Below, piece by piece: positions 4,634-5,764 of a stretch of 5,764 nucleotides of DNA. The first letter of the stretch is position 1, and every line of letters begins with the position of its first letter. Location of the stretch: the NCBI GenBank assembly GCA_031273185.1, contig JAISSG010000116.1, positions 1-5,764 of the forward strand. Direction: 5' to 3'. Origin of the DNA: Treponema sp. Lineage in GTDB: Bacteria; Spirochaetota; Spirochaetia; Treponematales; Breznakiellaceae. Under the pieces are notes generated by a model that was not told the DNA's origin, did no database searches, and was given only the letters and a program-made list of their open reading frames with translations. A program made the translations under genes and the position numbers.

Positions 4634-5214
4634 TTTTTTGCCCCCTTCTTTTTTCTTTTTCGTTTGCCGACTGCCAGTTTCACATCTGCGATTGTTTTGC
4701 CGATAGCGGTCAAGTCTTTGTTATCGGTAATAAGGTCCAAATTATTCATCACTACAAGTTCCGCCCGAGAAACCAACAGCAGATTCCCCAAGTCAAAATT
4801 GCGGTTATTCCCGTCCGCAAAGATAACAACATGGCCTTTTGGGATTTTTCCATGAGCGGCTTCATAGATTGCGACGTGCTTCCTTTGCCAGTTCTTATTT
4901 CCGGCATATTTTTTGCTGGAAACTTTTACTACAATATAGCCAAGATCTACCCGCTCACTTCCTACAGGTCTAAAATTTCCCCTGCCCGGCCTTGCTCTGT
5001 ATTTTTTGCCTTTGCAGGGAGGCGGATATCCGTTGAGAACACCGAGGCCATTATGAAACCCGTGCTTACACGCCATTGTTTGTAATTGTTTTAAGGATAT
5101 CCGGAGGTCGAATCGCTTATTGAACAGCTTGAGCGTTTCAACATACGTCCGCCCCCGGATATTCTTTTTGACAAACTTGATTTCTTCCGGTGTATACCGG
5201 CGGCGCATTCGCAT
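4603..5214 (-). CDS. HNH homing-type endonuclease
   Basis: A 203-residue protein of the phage HNH family. The N-terminal ~55 residues (RRYTPEEIKFVKKNIRGRTY ... ISLKQLQTMACKHGF) form an HTH-like DNA-recognition region. Then come PVGSERVDLGYIVVKV (83-98) and the nuclease core H113...HGKIPKGHVVIFADGNNRN (121-139) with FDLGNLLLVSRAE (140-152). The usual second histidine of 'V-x-H-x-DGN' is Phe132 here, as I recall for the widespread 'HVVIFxDGN' subgroup, while H128, D134 and N137/N139/N144 are present. The C-terminus is strongly basic (KRKRKKKGAKKCK). Such genes are mobile and often sit between phage genes without a role in the phage cycle; it separates the small early gene from gemA. GGAG 6 bases before the ATG, 3 bases after the upstream stop. 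Confidence 0.88.
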   Translation of the reverse strand: MRMRRRYTPEEIKFVKKNIRGRTYVETLKLFNKRFDLRISLKQLQTMACKHGFHNGLGVLNGYPPPCKGKKYRARPGRGNFRPVGSERVDLGYIVVKVSSKKYAGNKNWQRKHVAIYEAAHGKIPKGHVVIFADGNNRNFDLGNLLLVSRAELVVMNNLDLITDNKDLTAIGKTIADVKLAVGKRKRKKKGAKKCKTKNPALR

Positions 5215-5217
5215 TGG

Positions 5218-5457
5218 CTACTCCAGCAGTTTTTGAAGCGCAGTGGGAACTTTTGTTTTTTCTGAGTTAAAAGCGTCTGCTGCTTTTGTTGCATTTAGTA
5301 ACAAATTTCCCCCGGCGATAATCTGCTGCGCAATTGTGCATTTGGCTTCCGCGCGGCTTATTTCCTCTTTGAGATCGTCCCCTGTAATGCTGCGGTCTCC
5401 GACATACTCAAGCGCTTCAAACAGATGATCGTTCAGTGTTAATCTTGTCTTTTCCAT
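5218..5457 (-). CDS. Small phage protein of unknown function
   Basis: A 79-residue soluble protein with the pattern LTLNDHLFEALEYVGDRSI, TGDDLKEEISRAEAKCTIAQ, QIIAGGNLLLNA. I recall the 'LN-HLF-ALE-L ... L--EI-RA--I---A--II' pattern from small early proteins of several phages, where its function is not known. It looks all-helical, with no signal or membrane segment. The start ATG has GAGGAGA 6 bases upstream, and the stop TAG is three bases from the start of the HNH gene, so the two are probably co-translated. It follows DUF3164 by about 58 bases, the second-largest gap in the window. Confidence 0.82.
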   Translation of the reverse strand: MEKTRLTLNDHLFEALEYVGDRSITGDDLKEEISRAEAKCTIAQQIIAGGNLLLNATKAADAFNSEKTKVPTALQKLLE

Positions 5458-5475
5458 GTTTTCTCTCCTCTAAAA

Positions 5476-5493
5476 ATGTTCCGGGCGGAACGT
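5476..5493 (-). terminator. Weak hairpin with T-run between DUF3164 and the small phage gene
   Basis: On the minus strand GTTCC-GCCC-GGAAC (5478-5491) forms a 5-bp stem followed by ATTTTTAG. It could be a weak attenuator or terminator just before the SD (GAGGAGA) of the next gene. The stem is short and could pair by chance, and the genes otherwise look like one operon. Confidence 0.25.
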
Positions 5494-5515
5494 CCAGCGC
5501 CGTCCGGGTTTGCGT

Positions 5516-5764
5516 TTATAACGCCGCCACGTCGAGCGGCACCTGCTGATACTCGCCGTTATCCGCCCGGGTGTATACGCGCAGGTATTCCTTGCTGCCG
5601 GACACCTGGATGGATTCGGTTATCGCTTCCATCGCCCGCTTCCACTCGGGATCGCTGATGTCCAGCCGCCGCAGCCCGAGGATGCGGGCGGTGTTGATGT
5701 TGCCGGCCTTGTCAACGTAGAACGCGCTGTTCACCAGCGCCTTTATCTCGTTACGGGAACCCTC
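5516..5764 (-). CDS. DUF3164 family phage protein, 5' end cut by window edge
   Basis: The last 82 codons of a gene that enters from the right. The reading frame is open to the edge: GSRNEIKALVNSAFYVDKAG then INTARILGLRRLDISDPEWK, RAMEAITESIQVSGSKEYLR and a tail ending PLDVAAL. This is the conserved C-terminal part of DUF3164 proteins, found in early regions of Mu-like phages. A GTG at 5734 could be read as a start, but the conserved sequence continues upstream of it, so it is internal. Function is unknown; the family occurs between transposition genes and gemA. Most of the protein (usually about 200 residues) is outside the window. Confidence 0.85.
   Translation of the reverse strand, partial: EGSRNEIKALVNSAFYVDKAGNINTARILGLRRLDISDPEWKRAMEAITESIQVSGSKEYLRVYTRADNGEYQQVPLDVAAL

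Noticed and set aside
4448..4855. Plus-strand 135-codon frame across gemA and the HNH gene
   Set aside because: Antisense to two well-supported genes; the Phe-rich part mirrors the Lys-rich HNH tail.
5091..5294. Minus-strand 67-codon frame across the small phage gene and HNH start
   Set aside because: Out-of-frame across two supported genes, with no SD.
1..5764. CRISPR arrays, tRNA/rRNA genes, insertion sequences, phage attachment sites
   Set aside because: No regularly spaced repeats, cloverleaf-like sequence, transposase or terminal inverted repeats were seen by eye.

Overview
The window reads as the middle of a Mu-like (transposable) prophage. Every convincing gene lies on the minus strand, the genes are packed with gaps of a few bases or short overlaps, and most starts carry a good Shine-Dalgarno sequence. 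The order, read in the direction of transcription from the right edge, is: 3' end of a DUF3164 gene; a small phage protein; an HNH endonuclease; GemA (gp16/DUF1018); two small excisionase-type helix-turn-helix (HTH) proteins; an M15 endolysin; a holin; an overlapping pair of small membrane/exported proteins in the spanin position; a membrane/coiled-coil protein (Mu gp25 position); a winged-helix-like protein (gp26 position); a DUF3486 protein (gp27 position); and a large terminase subunit that runs off the left edge. No host gene, tRNA, rRNA, insertion sequence or CRISPR array was seen. The host cannot be named from the sequence. A membrane/exported gene pair in the Rz/Rz1 position suggests a diderm (Gram-negative type) host, and the moderate G+C and strong SD sites would fit many groups, spirochaetes among them. 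That is only a guess.

The window spans three functional blocks. Positions 5764-3831 are the end of the early/middle replication and regulation block. Positions 3740 down to about 2456 form the lysis cassette. Positions 2456 to 1 lead into head assembly and DNA packaging. Between blocks one and two lies a short A+T-rich gap (3741-3830). It has a terminator-like hairpin at the end of the last HTH gene and a perfect 13-bp palindrome against the endolysin ribosome binding site. This is the natural place for the early-to-late switch.

Two places are unusual. First, at 3811-4182 the gemA reading frame, the first HTH gene and the second HTH gene are layered in three successive frames (each +1 to the one before): gemA runs 140 bases into HTH1, and HTH2 lies wholly inside the open frame of HTH1. 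The pair sits where Mu carries its Mor/C activators, but neither protein looks like the Mor/C family. Second, at 2652-2833 two membrane/exported proteins overlap by 182 bases in different frames, the second starting at a TTG with a strong SD. This is an Rz/Rz1-like layout but lacks the lipoprotein cysteine expected of an outer-membrane spanin.
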